64,000 bases of DNA from NCBI GenBank assembly GCA_023055355.1, contig JALJCS010000006.1, positions 33,858,501-33,922,500 of the forward strand, in the 5' to 3' direction. The DNA is from Agelaius tricolor (lineage: Eukaryota; Chordata; Aves; Passeriformes; Icteridae). Every line of letters begins with the position of its first letter. Positions within the stretch are counted from its first letter, which is position 1. The position numbers and the translations under genes are program-made. The notes beneath the pieces were generated by a model, which saw nothing but the letters and a program-made list of their open reading frames with translations, ran no database searches and had not been told where the DNA came from. This document shows, piece by piece, positions 1 through 13,837 of this stretch.

Positions 1-125
1 TTTGGGGATTTTTTCAATTGCATTTCCTTTGATCATATCTCCATTACAGAGTGTTTGTAAGTCTTTCTTTTCTGTTTCGCAAGATTTCCTTTTCAAAAGT
101 TGGTCAAGGGTCTGGGGAATCTTTC

Positions 126-503
126 TTACAACAAAAGACTGAGGGAGCTGGGCCTGTTCAGCCTCAAGAAGAGGCAACTGAGAGGGGAGCTCATTAACGT
201 GTATAAAACATCTAAAGGGTGCGTATGAAGAGGATGGAGCCAGGCTCTTCTTTGTGATGCCAACAACTAGGACAAGAGGCAATTGACAGAAGCTGTCGCA
301 ACAGGAAGTTCCACCTGAATATGAAGAAGAACTTCTTTACTGTGCACGTGACCACACACTGGAATAGGTTGCTCAAAGAGGTTGTGGAGTCTCCCTCACT
401 GCAGATTTTCAAAAACCATCTGGACTCAATCATGTGCCATGTGCTCTGGGATGACCCTGCTTGAGCAGGGAGGTTGGACCAGATGTTGTCCCTTCCAAGC
501 AGC
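126..503 (+). mobile_element. CR1 LINE fragment, 3' region
   Basis: Sense match to the end of CR1 ORF2 and 3'UTR: GGGAGCTGGGCCTGTTCAG, CTCAAGAAGAGGCAACTGAG, GAAGAACTTCTTTACTG, GAGGTTGTGGAGTC and TTGGACCAGATG appear in the canonical order. Truncated at both ends; the terminal ATTCTATG repeat is missing and a second CR1 in opposite orientation follows directly. Confidence 0.85.
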
Positions 504-504
504 T

Positions 505-2530
505 CCAGGTCAACTGAGTTCAGCTCCCTCAGCCTCTCCTTGTAGGACACATACTCTATCCCTGGCCTTGTTGGCTGGCCACTGAGTTTGTCCCAGCTTG
601 TCAACAACTTTCTTGGCACTGGATTCTGAGAGGGCAATGACATACCTGGACACAGTATGTGGTCTACAAGAGCCTTAGTGAGTGCCAAATAGCTGTGGAT
701 CGTCACTTTTTCCAAGCTACTGGCATGCTGTTATCTTTGTTGGCTGTGGTCATACTGCCTACTAGTCTGCAGCCTCTGCAATATAGCTGCTACCCAGACA
801 GTCCCAAGTCTGAATCTCTGCAAGGTACCCTCCCTTCCCAAAGGCTGAATGTTTGTCCTTGTTAAATTTCAGAAGTTCATGCTGGCTTGTTCTTGAACCT
901 GCCCAGTTCCTTTTGGACAGCAGCCCAGCCCTGAAGCTGCTTGATCATACCTCAGTATGCAGCTATGTGCAAATATGGCAACAGTGGATCCTGTCATCTC
1001 CTCCAGGTCCTTGAAAGACATGTTAAAATACAAGAGGATCCCACTTGCTTCTGTCCTCCAGGCAAAGTGCAACCCATTAAACTGCAACTTTCTGACCCCA
1101 GCTATGCAATGAGCTTTTTACCCACCCAGATTACAGAGTCTTAAGCATATACAAAAATAGCACAGGAGCCAGTGCCTAGCACCTTACTAAAGTTGCCACG
1201 GCATCAACTACCATCCCCATGCCTGAAAATACCTACATTTTATCAAAGATGGCAAACATTTGGTAAGGCTTGCTGGCACAGAGAGCAGCTGCTCTCAAGG
1301 CATCAGCCAGATCTTCTCAGCACCCTTAGACACAGCCCAGAACCCCAGCCCTGCTGGATTTGTCCAGGTCAGGTTCTCAGAAGAATCCCTCTCTTGATGC
1401 TCATCCACTGCTGGTAGCTCTTTGCTTGCTCCAATCTTGCCTCCAAGTGAACAGTTCAGGTCATTGAGGCACAGGCAGCTCTGAGTACATCAGCCTTACC
1501 TGTGCTCACACTCAACACCTCTTTGTGGTCCTTGTCCAGCCCCTTACTGTTAACAAAGGTTTCTGAGAGCAACATCAGATTTCACAAGCCCTTGTGTATG
1601 TCTACACCCTTCCCTACATGCTTTGATATTTCTGTAACTCTTTCACTATAACCTGTTCATGCTTCCACCATGATATTTTCACCATGAAGTTCAGTCAGGT
1701 GTTCCCCACTTAGCGTAGCTGGTAACCCAATTCATTTCCTCCTACTTGGATGTGTCACTCTTGCATCAGGAAAAGGCTCCATTAAAATCCGCCTGCCTTC
1801 CTAGGCTCCCTTCACTTTTCAAAACTACCTCCCATTTGCCAGTTCCTCAAATAAGCCAAAGTTTGCTCTCTGAAGTCCAGAGACTTGAGATCTTCACTCC
1901 CTTCAGGATCTTGAGCTCCATTGTATGACCATGACTACAGCCAGAGTTGCCATTCTCACATTCCTAGACAATTTTTCATCGTTACTGGACATCCATTAGT
2001 GCAACACCCAGGATATCTACCAAGAAAGCTTCCTGAAGTTTGCAGGATTGTTTCCATCCCACCATGTTACTCATCCAGCTGGCAGGAAGCTTCACTCCTC
2101 CCCAAGAATCAGTGTCTGTGACCCATAGATGTCACAGAGCTGCTATTTTAATCAACTTTCATCAAAAGCAGCTGGCCTGTAATCCACCACTGTAACCCTC
2201 TGATCTTTAGCGTTCTCAGCCAGTCTGATTGTCAGTCCAAGAGCTCCATACGCTCCAGCTGCTCATTTTACAGAGGAGGCAACCCTCTGCCCTCATCTTC
2301 CCTGTCTCTCCAGAAAAACATGTATGCATTCCCAATGCCATGCTTATGAACCAAGTCTGGGACTTCGTGCACCACCTTCGTTGTACTTTCCCTTATTAGG
2401 CCAGAAACCTGTTCAGCATCTCCTAAAACACCCTTGACTAGTATGGAAACTACTTGAAGTCCTTGTGCACAGCAGGCACAAATACATTTGCTACACCTGG
2501 TCCACTTGAGAATCTCTCCCTAGTGTGTAG
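505..2530 (-). mobile_element. Long antisense CR1 LINE fragment
   Basis: Starts with the reverse complement of the YEERLREL block (TCAGCCTCTCCTTGTAGGA) and continues through degraded antisense CR1 landmarks: ACAGTATGTGGTCT at about 651, a CATCTCCTCCAGGTCC block at about 997, and AAGCCAAAGTTTGCTCTCTG with the following TGAAGTCCAG near 1854. About 2 kb, so it reaches well up into ORF2. Old: no long open frame survives. The right boundary is approximate. Confidence 0.65.
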
Positions 2531-5500
2531 GTGCATAAACGAAATTAAATTATGTAAAAATATATAAAGAAACCACTACATCGGCACATTAATTCCTTCC
2601 TAAGTGCAGAATATTTCTCTATTAAATGCTGGTATTGTGATGGATGACATCTATTTGAAAGTACTCCCCCCACTTTTCCCTCAAGTGCCATCAGGGAACA
2701 AAAAAATTTATTCAGTGGCCTCAAGTCCTCTTAAAGCACAACCATCACCATTAGCAAGTAGTCAGTAGCCGAAAGCATAACATCAACACATTGGAAATGA
2801 AGAAATCAAGTTAGTTTACCAGCACAAAACTATGAAACAAACACTAGCAATGCATTTTGTCTGGGAGCTTTACTCATCTCCTTTTTCTATTTCCTTCTGT
2901 GTGTTTTGGTTTTATCCTCTCCATTTCTTTTAATTATACACACAGGTTTTCCTCTTTCCTTGCCCTCTATCATTTTTCCTCCACTCATTAGTTTCTCTGG
3001 CTTTCCAACCACGTGAGAAAGCAGCATGCAGTCACATCAGGGTGCCATGTAATTGAGTTGTTTTTCTAATACCACTGTTAAAGCATATGGGGAAGGATTG
3101 CTAAGTGTGTAGGGAGAAGTGAAAGTGCAGCTTTCCCTGTATTGTAAACACATCAGGACAGAGATGGCTCCAGAAGGAACATCCTAGGCACCAGACCATG
3201 CCAACACCTTAGAAATTGCAGATCTACACCTTGGGGATTGAATTGAAAGAATGTCCAACAACATTGAAGACTTTTGCTGGTGCAAAGAAGAAGAATCTTA
3301 TTGGATACATAAAGGAAACCAGAAAACCAACATTCCTGGATGTCTGTAGATTGTTATGAAGTAGCAGTCCTGTACAGATGAAAAGTGTTTCAAATTAGTG
3401 TTTGTAACAGGTCACAAAGCACAAACTGAGGCAAGTACTAACCATTTTTTCCACTGCCCACTTCATGGTCATGTATCAGACATGACTGTGAACTTACAGC
3501 CATCACGTAGGAGGTTTTTGATGCACCATTTCAACCTGGAATTCCTCTACTCCAGCATTATATACATGACCCATTAGGGCAGTCCTGAGCTTTTCAGTAG
3601 AAAAAAAAATTGGAATTGAAAGTTGGTTCCATAGGTGTTTTGATGCTAACATGTTTTCCTCTGACTACAAAAGTGTATTAGAGAAGCAGCAGATTGATTA
3701 CCTGAATGAGATGCCTCTGTTATCACCTATTTAGGTGTCCCAATATTGAAATTATGTAATTCATGCAAACTGAAACATAGCATAAAATCTAAAAAGATGA
3801 TATACATCTAAACTATTCTTTTTAGATTACCACTGTGAGAATTTCAGAATTCAATTCTGGCTTGGTAGTGTTCAATTATTTTTTTTAAGTATGCACTTTT
3901 GACATATTTTGGGGTTATTTGTGTCCTTAAGAGCCATTTTGATAAAGACCTGTTAAGATACAATTTAGAACTTAATCTGTAATAGGTGTTTCATGTGGTA
4001 CTCCAAAAACAGCCAACAGTCTTTCCATGAGAAATCTAATCAGCTTGAAAAAATCCTAAACAAGGATCCTAGACAGATTTCAGAGTTGTGGTGAAAATAT
4101 ATATATCTATATGTATACACATACATCTCCCTGCAGAGCAATAAACTACTGCAAAGCAGTAGCAATTTACTTACTTAATTAAGTATAAAATACTACTCTA
4201 ACATCTATTTAACTGAAGGACCTTATTGCTTTAATCAACAGTAAGACGTTGCCCCTAGACACTCCATTAGGGAATATTAGTTTGCCCTGGGAGTTAAGAA
4301 GAGCTTTAAAATGTTTTATTTCTGTGTCTAGCCAGTGTAATCTCTCTGGTAAATCCACACATTTAGCAGTGCAGAGCTCTACAACCTACTGTACCACAAG
4401 CAGGAGTGATCACGATTTCTATTTGCACTTTGCAGTCCTGGGTGCAGCTGAGTAAGGCAAGTTCAGCATAGGTGTAAATTGCTACTGGTGGGCTATTTAA
4501 GAATTCTGCTTGGCCAAATGTCTGTGTTTATTTTGGCCTAGGCAAAAGCAGCATGAAAACACATGCACAGCATTTCTGTCTTGTGCAAGGTGTTTCTAGT
4601 TATGCCACCAGGAAACTCCTTGCTTCACTACTCCAAGCACTATTTGAACAACTAATTAGGAAAGATCCACACTGGTCTAAGTAAAGTTTTTTTGGTTTTT
4701 TTTGCATGACAATACAATGCCACTTGCTGTTATTTTTACTACAAACTTAGACTCCAGCATTCAAAATAATCACATCCCATTTTTCTAGTTTTCACACTTG
4801 TGTGAAAAAGGCTTAAAGCTCATTTAGGATAAAATTTGTTTCCTCTGTCAAAAAGCAACAGACACCCGCATCATCACATTGAACAGGATTCAGCAAAACT
4901 CAAGTTACTTCTGACTGACTTTCATTAATCAGAAAGAGATACTAAAATATCAGTAAAGAAAATTAATTTTATTTGTCTACCACTCTGCAAAATAAAGTTT
5001 AAGATATACTGAATTTTTAATTAACAAGACAAAATATGAAAGAAAATGCAAAATCAGAAAAAACTAGGCTCCATTTGAGGTAGACAAGACATTTGACATA
5101 CTTTTCTCATTTATTGTTACTGTTAGTTTCAGATCACCAGTGCAAACTGCTATGAAACATCTTAGTATAACTCAATGATCAGACTTTTTTCCTTATTTGC
5201 TAAAAAACCACATTTTTGATTTCTAGTTCGTATTTGGGTCCTGTAGCAGAAAGTACCTCTGTCTTACCAATGCTAAATATATCATTCCCTCACTTGCATT
5301 TCCTCCTCAATTGTGACGAATTGGTGTGTTTGGTAGGGAAAAGCATTCCTTCAGTGTTGCCCAATTCCTTAGTGCCAAGCAAGCTGCCACCTGCTAGCTC
5401 CAGGAAAGGCTCTGTAACTGTTTGGCCTGTGTCTGGTTCCAGTTTGTTTTTCCAAGATTCTTGCACTCACAAGAACTTGAATGTCTTGTAGCTTTCAACG

Positions 5501-6472
5501 TTGGAGTCTTCCACAGACTGAAGCACTCCAGACACAGAGGTGATGATAAGCTTGAGTGGAAATGTAAAATTTCAGTTTTTGATGAACTCTTTTTTTATGG
5601 CAAAGAAGTAATGCCATTGGGTGTTATTAGAACTATGCCATAACTTCTCAGAAATACCAGGAAAACTGCTTCCCAGCCTGAAGAAGTGGGACAGATTAGA
5701 AAACTCTGCAGAAGTCAGGTCTGTACTGCTGGTAGAGAGAGAATCAGATCAGCCCCCAGCTGCTAATGGTGATGGCGGTGTAACCCTTTCTGTCCCACAG
5801 CAGCACACAATCTGACCCTTGCTCAGAAGCAGCAGCTATTTTTGATTTTCCAGGGTTCCAGAGCAGGGAGGCAGTCTACAACTCAGACTGGCTCACAATT
5901 TTAGCCCAATTATTGAAAAAAACTCACATTTTATTTCCCAAGGAGACTACCTTGAATATGAGTTCTACCACTACAGCATTTTAATGGCACGGGGCAATTT
6001 TTTAAAAATTTTATTATTATTGAAGTGCTTCTATTGTTAATTTGAAAGCAACTACTAGGGAGCTGCAGAAGCTAGATTTAATTAATAATCAGTTTTCTGC
6101 TTGGAAGCTCTTTCTGAAAGCTGCTTTCTATAGTCTTGAAACCTAAAATGCATTTATGGACATAAATTTCTGAAGCCTACACATAGTTATATAACATTGT
6201 GTGGACGTAATTTTTCACATGATCAGTACTGACAAGATATGCCTCTGTAGGAGCAAGGGGAAAATTGTGGCTACATTTAAGAATTTCTGACAATTTATTT
6301 AATTCATCTCTATTTATTCTGCCTTTCTTGAATGTTTTAGTACACATCTGGCAGATAACACAGATTTCACATTCTCATCTAATTAATAGTTTTGGTTAAA
6401 TCCAGGCTGTAGAAGAACCTTCAGAAACAGGAGAGATATGCCCCCAAATGGCTGCATATTGAAGACCATTGT

Positions 6473-6518
<46 letters not shown>

Positions 6519-7206
6519 TTATTGCTCTATCAAGTTGGCACTAAAGCTGCCCCTGCTCAATGTGATGAGAACAGTGGCCAAATTTTCCTTGTCAGAAGGG
6601 CTACTCTAACAAGCATGAGAGAAGCTATGACCTGTTCAGATTACAGAACACAAACTGGTTGTCTTGCATAGGCACTCAAAAAACCTGCAAGTGAAAGCCC
6701 TCTATAAATTATAGCTAGTTACAAGCCAGTGCAGAAGGCTAAGACTTGTGCTAACAAGAAGCACTGAACTACTGAAGGAGCTAGAGTATGTGCCTTTCCC
6801 TTTCTATGGATATCCAGATTAAGCACTACTTAGTACCACCAATAAGGAGTTAGATACATACTCATACATATTTCTGTTTCTGAACATTCCAGTAGTTTAA
6901 CAGAGCACTATGAACAAATCATTGCATTTTCCCCTTCTACCATTGCATTAAGCTAAATCACATATAAAGGAAAGTAATTAGAATTTCCCAAGTTGTAAAT
7001 TTCCACCTACCCAATACCTGGTGCCTAACTGTATTAATGAGGTCAGCTGAGATTCTCATTTGAGAGATTTCACTAATAGGAAAAAGGCCTGGAGAACCAG
7101 GCACTTTAAATAATGCAAAAATTCATGCAATTTTTACTAAGTGTTAAATAGTCTATTACCTTTCTAGTAAATGGAAAGGTAAGATATGCCCCAGAAAAGT
7201 AGTATT
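2531..7206. other. Non-coding stretch with one microsatellite
   Basis: AT-rich, no recognisable exon, RNA gene or young transposon. Contains the (AG)n at 6475-6516. Open frames up to about 90 codons lack homology I recognise and look like chance. Confidence 0.6.
6475..6516 (+). repeat. (AG)n microsatellite
   Basis: 21 uninterrupted AG units. Long enough to be polymorphic; it creates a spurious Arg-Glu repeat in one reading frame. Confidence 0.98.
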
Positions 7207-7555
7207 CCATGAATTTCATAGAATCATGGAATATCCTGAGTTGGAAAAACCCATTAGGGTCATCAAAATCCAACTCCTGGTCCTGCACAGGACAGGCCCA
7301 GCAATCACACCATGTGCCCAAGGGTGTTGTCCAAACTTCTTGAACTCAGACAAGGCTTGGTGCTGGGGGACTTCTCTGGGAAGCCTATTTCAGTGCCCAA
7401 TCACCTTTGGAGAGAAGAACCTGTTCCAACCTAAACCTCTCCTGACTCAGCCTCATGCCATTCCCTCAGGTCCTGTCACTGTCATCAGAGAAAAAGAGAT
7501 CAATGCCTGCATCACCAATTCCCTTCCTGAGGAAGTTGTAGATGGGTATTTGTAG
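7207..7555 (-). mobile_element. CR1 LINE 3' end
   Basis: Left edge TTTCATAGAATCATGGAATA is the reverse complement of the CR1 terminal octamer repeats, followed by antisense GAGTTGGAAAAACCCATTAGG, CCAAGGGTGTTGTCC, and GAACCTGTTCCAACCTAAAC. The 3' end is therefore at the left and the element is 5'-truncated near 7555, the usual CR1 pattern. Confidence 0.9.
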
Positions 7556-10500
7556 CAGTCCAGCTCTTCCAGTAGCACAAACAATGGCTAAACAAGGCAA
7601 AATACAAGAGTGGGTCACTATCTTATAGTTCTGAGCAATTGATTCTACCCTGATTGGTAATAACTTGTGGGAAGAGTTTGCTTCATTACCATCTGAATAA
7701 ACTCTACATAGATACAGTCCTAGAAAATTCAATACTTAATTAAACAATCTGAAAAATGAATAAAAAATAAGTTATAATGAATTAGTCCCTTCTGCAAAGT
7801 TAGGATGTCACAGAAGTTGCACATGAACTGTGCATTCTGAGTGCATTGTTTTATACACCAAAAGTATCACTGTGGCCTCAACTATCCTACCTCTATGTTC
7901 TCTTAGAACTTCTCAGATCAAAAGTTATTTAAACAGTGTTTCACCCTCCACAGTAAAATCTTTCCAGATCTCTCTGTGTAACTGGATCAATTATACCTAA
8001 TAGGATAAAGTTTGCCAAGACACACTATGAACAAGGACCAGAGCTAACCCAGACTCCTAAGAAGCAGTGGAGCAGTGGAGATAATAAGTACCAAAGGGCA
8101 CTTTCTATTCTAGATCCAACTAGAAGTAACAGTGCAGGAGAGAAAAGCCTGCTCCGAAGAGAGTCAATTTTCAAGAGAAAATCATAAGCAGGGTACCTAT
8201 GGATTACTTCCAGATTTTGAAAACTGTAAAATCATATCATTCTAGGCAGTTCCACTAACAAAGTGATTTCAGCATGCAGAACTTTCTGACACCAAAGACA
8301 GAAAGCCAATGGTGATGAAAAGAAGCTGCTTGAGCACATGATGAATTAACAAAGTAGTAGCATTCAAACAAGACAAATGTGGACTCTGTATTCATTAGCA
8401 TTTACATACAGACACAAAACAAACCTGTGCACTTGTACTAATAAATAATTTAGTTGACCAACTTTCTGTAACTGCAAAGGTTGGTGTTTCCTCCACTATT
8501 CCAGTTTTCTGGAGTAGTAAGGTGAAAAAATGTGCTGCAAGTCTTCAGAAACCTTACTTCACTATGCAGTGCACTTGGGGAAGAGTGAAAAACAAAACCA
8601 TTAAGTTTCATCCTTGATCTTAAAATTATAAATATATATAGCATAAGTATATCCTTGTTGTGACAGGTAAAAAATACAGTAAGAAACATATACAGTACAT
8701 TTGTGACTAGTCACAGCAATGCATTTTCCCCACCAGCTCCACCTTCTCTTTGTCACTAGGTATGAAGTGCACGCAAAGGTTGAAAGAGTAATTAATAAGA
8801 TTTCTTACATGTAGTATCAAAAAATCAAGTTAGGAAACTTCCATTTCCTAACAGATCAACAGAATGGAAGTTTAATTCTCCATGTTACTTAATTCAGACA
8901 AAAGTAAAAAAAAAAATTGCTGTTGTATGAGGAAAGACAGATTCTGTCTTTTTCCCCCACACAGTTTTGCCAGGGGCACTTAACTGACCAATTCCCTTAA
9001 CTGCCCTTGTCCTTAACCTAAGATAGAATTCTGTTTCCAATTAAGTATGAGACATCTGCTTTGCAATTGAAAAGCATTCTTTCCAGAATAACTAACACAA
9101 TTCTGTTTCATCCTTAGCTTACACATATGTGAGGGAACAAACACAGAAACATGAATTTCATAGTTTCTGAAGCTGCACATTAAAAGCCAAGCAGGCTGGT
9201 TTGAGGTAATACCTCACCTCCTACCAAAACACAGACCCCTGCCACTCGGATTGAGAACACTCTGGTAGCTTGTAACAGGATCGGTCACCAAAACTCAAAG
9301 CTTCAGGACACAATCAGACATTAGCTACAAATGTCCCTTACATTTGTTACAAAAACCTTATTCAGTCAATACTTCACCAGATAGACTAGAACCTTCCTGA
9401 CTTAACTTGTCCTGAGGCCTAAGGAGCTGCTTCTAATTCTTCACAGAGGATATTTTTGGATGCTTAGGCAGCATGCACACAGAATTTGAAACTACCATAT
9501 TCACAACAAAGAAAGAATACTTCTGGAGACCTGCAGGTATAAATACATATTCTTACTAATGACTGCCTTTTATTTAGGCAGTTCCATCACAGGATTGGGT
9601 TTTTCTGTACAGAATTCAAGCCCTTTTCAGAACACTGGGTATGGCAAAAAAATCTGTTAAAGAATCCTAATGGTCTATGAAAGAAGTTAGCTTCATCTTT
9701 TAAATTTTTTTTAAGTAACAGGCTTGTTACCATTTAATGGATTGTTATTTAGGTTAAAACATCACTAAGTCTTAAAGGCAATGATGAAAACACATTGCAC
9801 TCATACAGCAAATATTATTCTTTTTATTTATAAATGCATTTTATGAGATTGTGGCAAAATAGTTTAGTACAGCCTGCCTTGCTACTCTCTTCAATATATA
9901 CCAAAAGGAAGAATAAAAGACAAGATGAAAACCTCAGACACAAGCTACTAGAAGCTGGGCCATGTTCTCAAGGATCTATTTTTTCCTTTTTACTCTCCCA
10001 TTTATAGACAGGTTTCCAATAATGACAATGACATACAATACTGAACTAGAAAAACATTGATCTGGACACACACACAGTAGTTCTTAACTAAGACTATTTA
10101 AGAGTCTCTATCAAATGTAGGAACTCAGCAAAATAATATTTTATTATTTTTTCACTTCTTTAGTGGTGTTTCTGTAATAAGGTAAGCAAATATGTAAGTG
10201 AACCCTAAATCTTTTTTTCTTACTCTGTTCACTGTTGGCTTCATAATACCCTATCATAAAGTGTCATTTATATTGGAAAATGTCATCCAAGAAAGCAAAC
10301 ATTTCATAGAGCTCATAGTTCCCTAGGGGAAGCAGACATAGCAACTGAAAATTAAGTTATCCACAATTTCTGTCAGATAACCACTTCCCTTTTTCCAACC
10401 AACCTAGAGGAATCTGGTCCTAGGAAACACTGAAAACAGCAGGTAACACCAAGCACTGGTAGGAAGGGTAAACCACATATCTGAGTTCCCTCCCACTGGC

Positions 10501-12716
10501 AATTACTGTGTTCCATTTACAAGAACAGAGAGATTAAGAATGAGTATCCAGTTTAAAGAAGTGGTCTATGTTCTTACTCATTTCAACACCACCTCTGTAA
10601 AAAAGGAAACAATGAAGGTGGATAAATAAGTAGATTCAAAATATACTGAGTTTAGGTAGCTCTACAGACTTTTCTTTTTGTTGGTTTGTATTTGTCAAAT
10701 TCTTGGCATTATAGAATAAACTAGATTTACCTGAAAGCAGAAGAGAAAACCAAAACCTTTTTGGACTTATAATCCTTTGAAATACTGTTGTGTTCATTTA
10801 AGGATTTGATCTGTAAGCACTGTACAATAAAGAGAAGAAGTGAAAAGAGTTATGAATAAGCTGCTGGATTTTTTCAGCTAAGGAACACATCAGTGTTTCA
10901 AACTTCCCTATGGAATGCCCAGCTCTGTCCTGATGACGTACTTGAGCTAGTGTCAAACCTGCTCACAAACCCCACATTTCTTCCAAAGCCACTACAACTC
11001 ATAACACGGTTTCTGGCAATCTACAGAGCCTTCTCATTGCATTTCTTATGGCTATATTTTTAACAAAAAATGAATTAGCCCACAATAAGAATTGCAACAT
11101 TTTGCAATGGACAGCCTTTATTGTCAAAAGGACAAACTGCAGTGTTCCCCAAGAGAAAGGTTTTATAAATGACAGTATTTGGCAGGTTTGTTAGCTTAAT
11201 GCCCCACCTGCTGGCTGACGACTAAATGACATTGGTGACACTTCCCAAAGAAGTCACACATGGCTATTATTCTGCCACCAGTAGGTAGCTATATGCTGTC
11301 ATGGCAACTGCTACCATTCTGCGTACGAGATGGACTGCACAGCTGGGTCCACCACAGTGTGAAGATTAGCAGGCAGAAATAGAACCGAGATGGTTATAAA
11401 CCAGACATAAGCCAGACAGATCACACTGAATTATTACAAAGCAGAATGCGAACAAGAAATAATACAAAACCAGTGAACTCCTCATGTATCTTTAACTTCT
11501 AAGAATTCCTACACCTTCATCTGTACCCAGCTCAGTCACCATACTGATCTATGTTATATTCAGGCATAGTTTCTCAAAAATGGATCAAATAGTCTAGTAC
11601 CAAAGGCTGAAGTAAAGGCTTAAAATGTAAAAAATGTTTTAGTCTCATTTCTCTGAGAATGCTCTTTGAAAGAGCAGTTTTAAAGCTTATTTTAAAGAAT
11701 GAATACAGTCTACTTCTCACTTTTTTAACCAAACCTTACTTGCCTGGAGGAACTCTTGCTTGCAGTTAGTGCCAGCCTGATTTTAAGGCCTGCTTATGAG
11801 TTTGATAAAGCATGAATTAGAGCCCTTTCAGAACTTGATGTGCTTCAATTCCCCACCAAGCTAAGAGAAACTGAAATGAACGTGAAATGTCTCTGCAGTG
11901 GCCCTGAATTTACACAGGAAAGAAGAAGATATTCTTTCCCTGGACACAGAAGGACTCACTAAAGTGTCAGTTCCAGGATTATTTTTTTATTTCAATTTAC
12001 TGACTCACCAGGAGCTCAAGGCTCCTAAACTCTTACAGGTACATCTTCATGGAATCAACTGCCTAAAAGGCTGTTGTTAAAAGCTGAAGAGATACAGTCA
12101 AGCTACATATAGCATGGGAAGTAAAAAAAAAATCCCTTTCCAGGCTTCCTTCAGCCCAGCAGCCACATTTAGTACTGTCTCGGTGCAAAAAGCAGGCTTT
12201 GATGTGAGCTGTCACACAGCACAGAAGCTGCCCATCTTCTAAAGCCTGGCATTCTGAGGTTTGCTGGGCACTTTTCTGAGCTCAGGATACCACAGCAGAA
12301 CAAAGCTCATCAGCCCTACATTCACAATCTACTAATGGGCAACAACAGCACTAAAATACCGTTTTGGAAACTTCACCACCATTTATCATTTTTAGCTTAC
12401 TTTGAAAAATCTACATTTAAAACCTGTTAACACAATTGCACTTTTAATTAATGAAACTATCACAGATCCCCTAAGAAAATATGTAATTTCAGTGTCTGTC
12501 TTTCTCCTAAATCAGGGAATAACCAATGCAACACTCATAATCACAACTGGCAATTTAGGTTTTATGAATACTGTAACAAAGACCACACACTTACTTCACT
12601 GTCAAAAACACATGGAATCTAGCATTTACAGGAAGTGCCTTACCAATAAAGATCTGTGTGCAGTTAGTTTTCTTCACAATGGCTACCATGAGGATGTTTT
12701 GGTTTTGTGCTCAACA
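7556..12716. other. Non-coding stretch
   Basis: 5 kb of AT-rich DNA. No gene, RNA or clear mobile element seen. Open frames here are short and unsupported. Confidence 0.6.
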
Positions 12717-13215
12717 GTGTGCTGCTAATACAGAGGTGTTATCGCTGAGCAGTGCTTACACTGAGCCAAGGCCTTGTCTGCTTCTTGTACTGCCATGCTA
12801 GCAAAGAGACTGAGTGTGCATGGGAAACTGGAAGGAGACACAGTGGGAACATGTGGTCCCAACTGACCAAAGGGATGTTACAGACCACAGGACTTCATGC
12901 TGAGTCTATAAAGTGGGGTGAAGGAGAAGTGGGGGACATTTGAAGTGGTGGCATTTGTCTTCTCTAGTCACGGTTACACTGATGGGCCCCTGTTGGCCTG
13001 GAAATAGCTGAACACCTGCCTGTTTATGTGAAGAAGTGAGTTAATTCCTTGTTCTGCTTTGCCTGTGTGTGAAGCTTTTGCTTTTTCTATTACAAGGGCC
13101 CTTACCTCAACCCACAGTTTTTCTAGCTACCATTCTAATAATTACCTCCCTGATCCCACTGGAGAGCAAGCAGCAGTGTGGTACTTGGTTGCTAGCTGGG
13201 GTTGAGCCACAACTC
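12717..13215 (+). mobile_element. Solo ERV LTR, type C
   Basis: Sense LTR landmarks in order: GAGCAGTGCTTACAC near the 5' end, CAAAGGGATGTTACAGACCA, a TATA-like GTCTATAAAGTGGGGTGA in U3 at about 12904, CTCAACCCACAG at about 13107, and GCTAGCTGGGGTTGAGCCAC at the 3' end. No gag/pol/env sequence on either side, so a solo LTR. Same family as the element at 58.4 kb. Confidence 0.75.
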
Positions 13216-13837
13216 ATCATTGCAAAACTTTTCTCTAGAAGAGATTCAGTAAGTAGGTTGCTTAATTATGTATAAAGATCTCTACTCTAGTGAAAGTAAG
13301 GAGTACCAAGTTTTTTCTCTAGTAAAATCAGGAGTAGCAAGTAAGCAATCTCAGTTAATGTTCCTAACATTTAGTGCTGTATTGGTAATTTTTATTGGCA
13401 CAATTGAAACATTTAACAGAAAGGAAAATACCTACTTTGGGAGGTGCCCTTTCACACCCCTCCTTCTCCTCCCCCAATATTCTTAGGCATATCAATTCTA
13501 CACAATTGCTCAAAATAAATTTAATAAACAACATTAAGGGAAATCTTATTCAGACTGTAAGCTTTTTGTCTATATACAGTGAGCACATGGCTTGATCAGT
13601 GCAATTGCTCTTTGGCATTTCATAGCTACAAACAGAGTCTGTTATGTAGGCCTGGATGTGAGAGCCCTCTGATGGCTGTAATGAAAACATCACCTGCAGC
13701 AGACTTGAAACCTACCTGAAAATCACATGTGAGCTGCTCAGTTCCATGAGGCACTGTAAAACAAGCTGGTTTTCCCCTAATAAGTTAAGAAGCTACCTTC
13801 AGATTTCCACCAGTTGCTCTTGGGGTACTCAGCACCC

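Noticed and set aside
212..715. 167-codon minus-strand open frame
   Set aside because: It spans the junction of two oppositely oriented CR1 fragments and is not a continuous element in either frame.
6438..6671. Arg-Glu repeat protein
   Set aside because: Produced only by reading through the (AG)n microsatellite.
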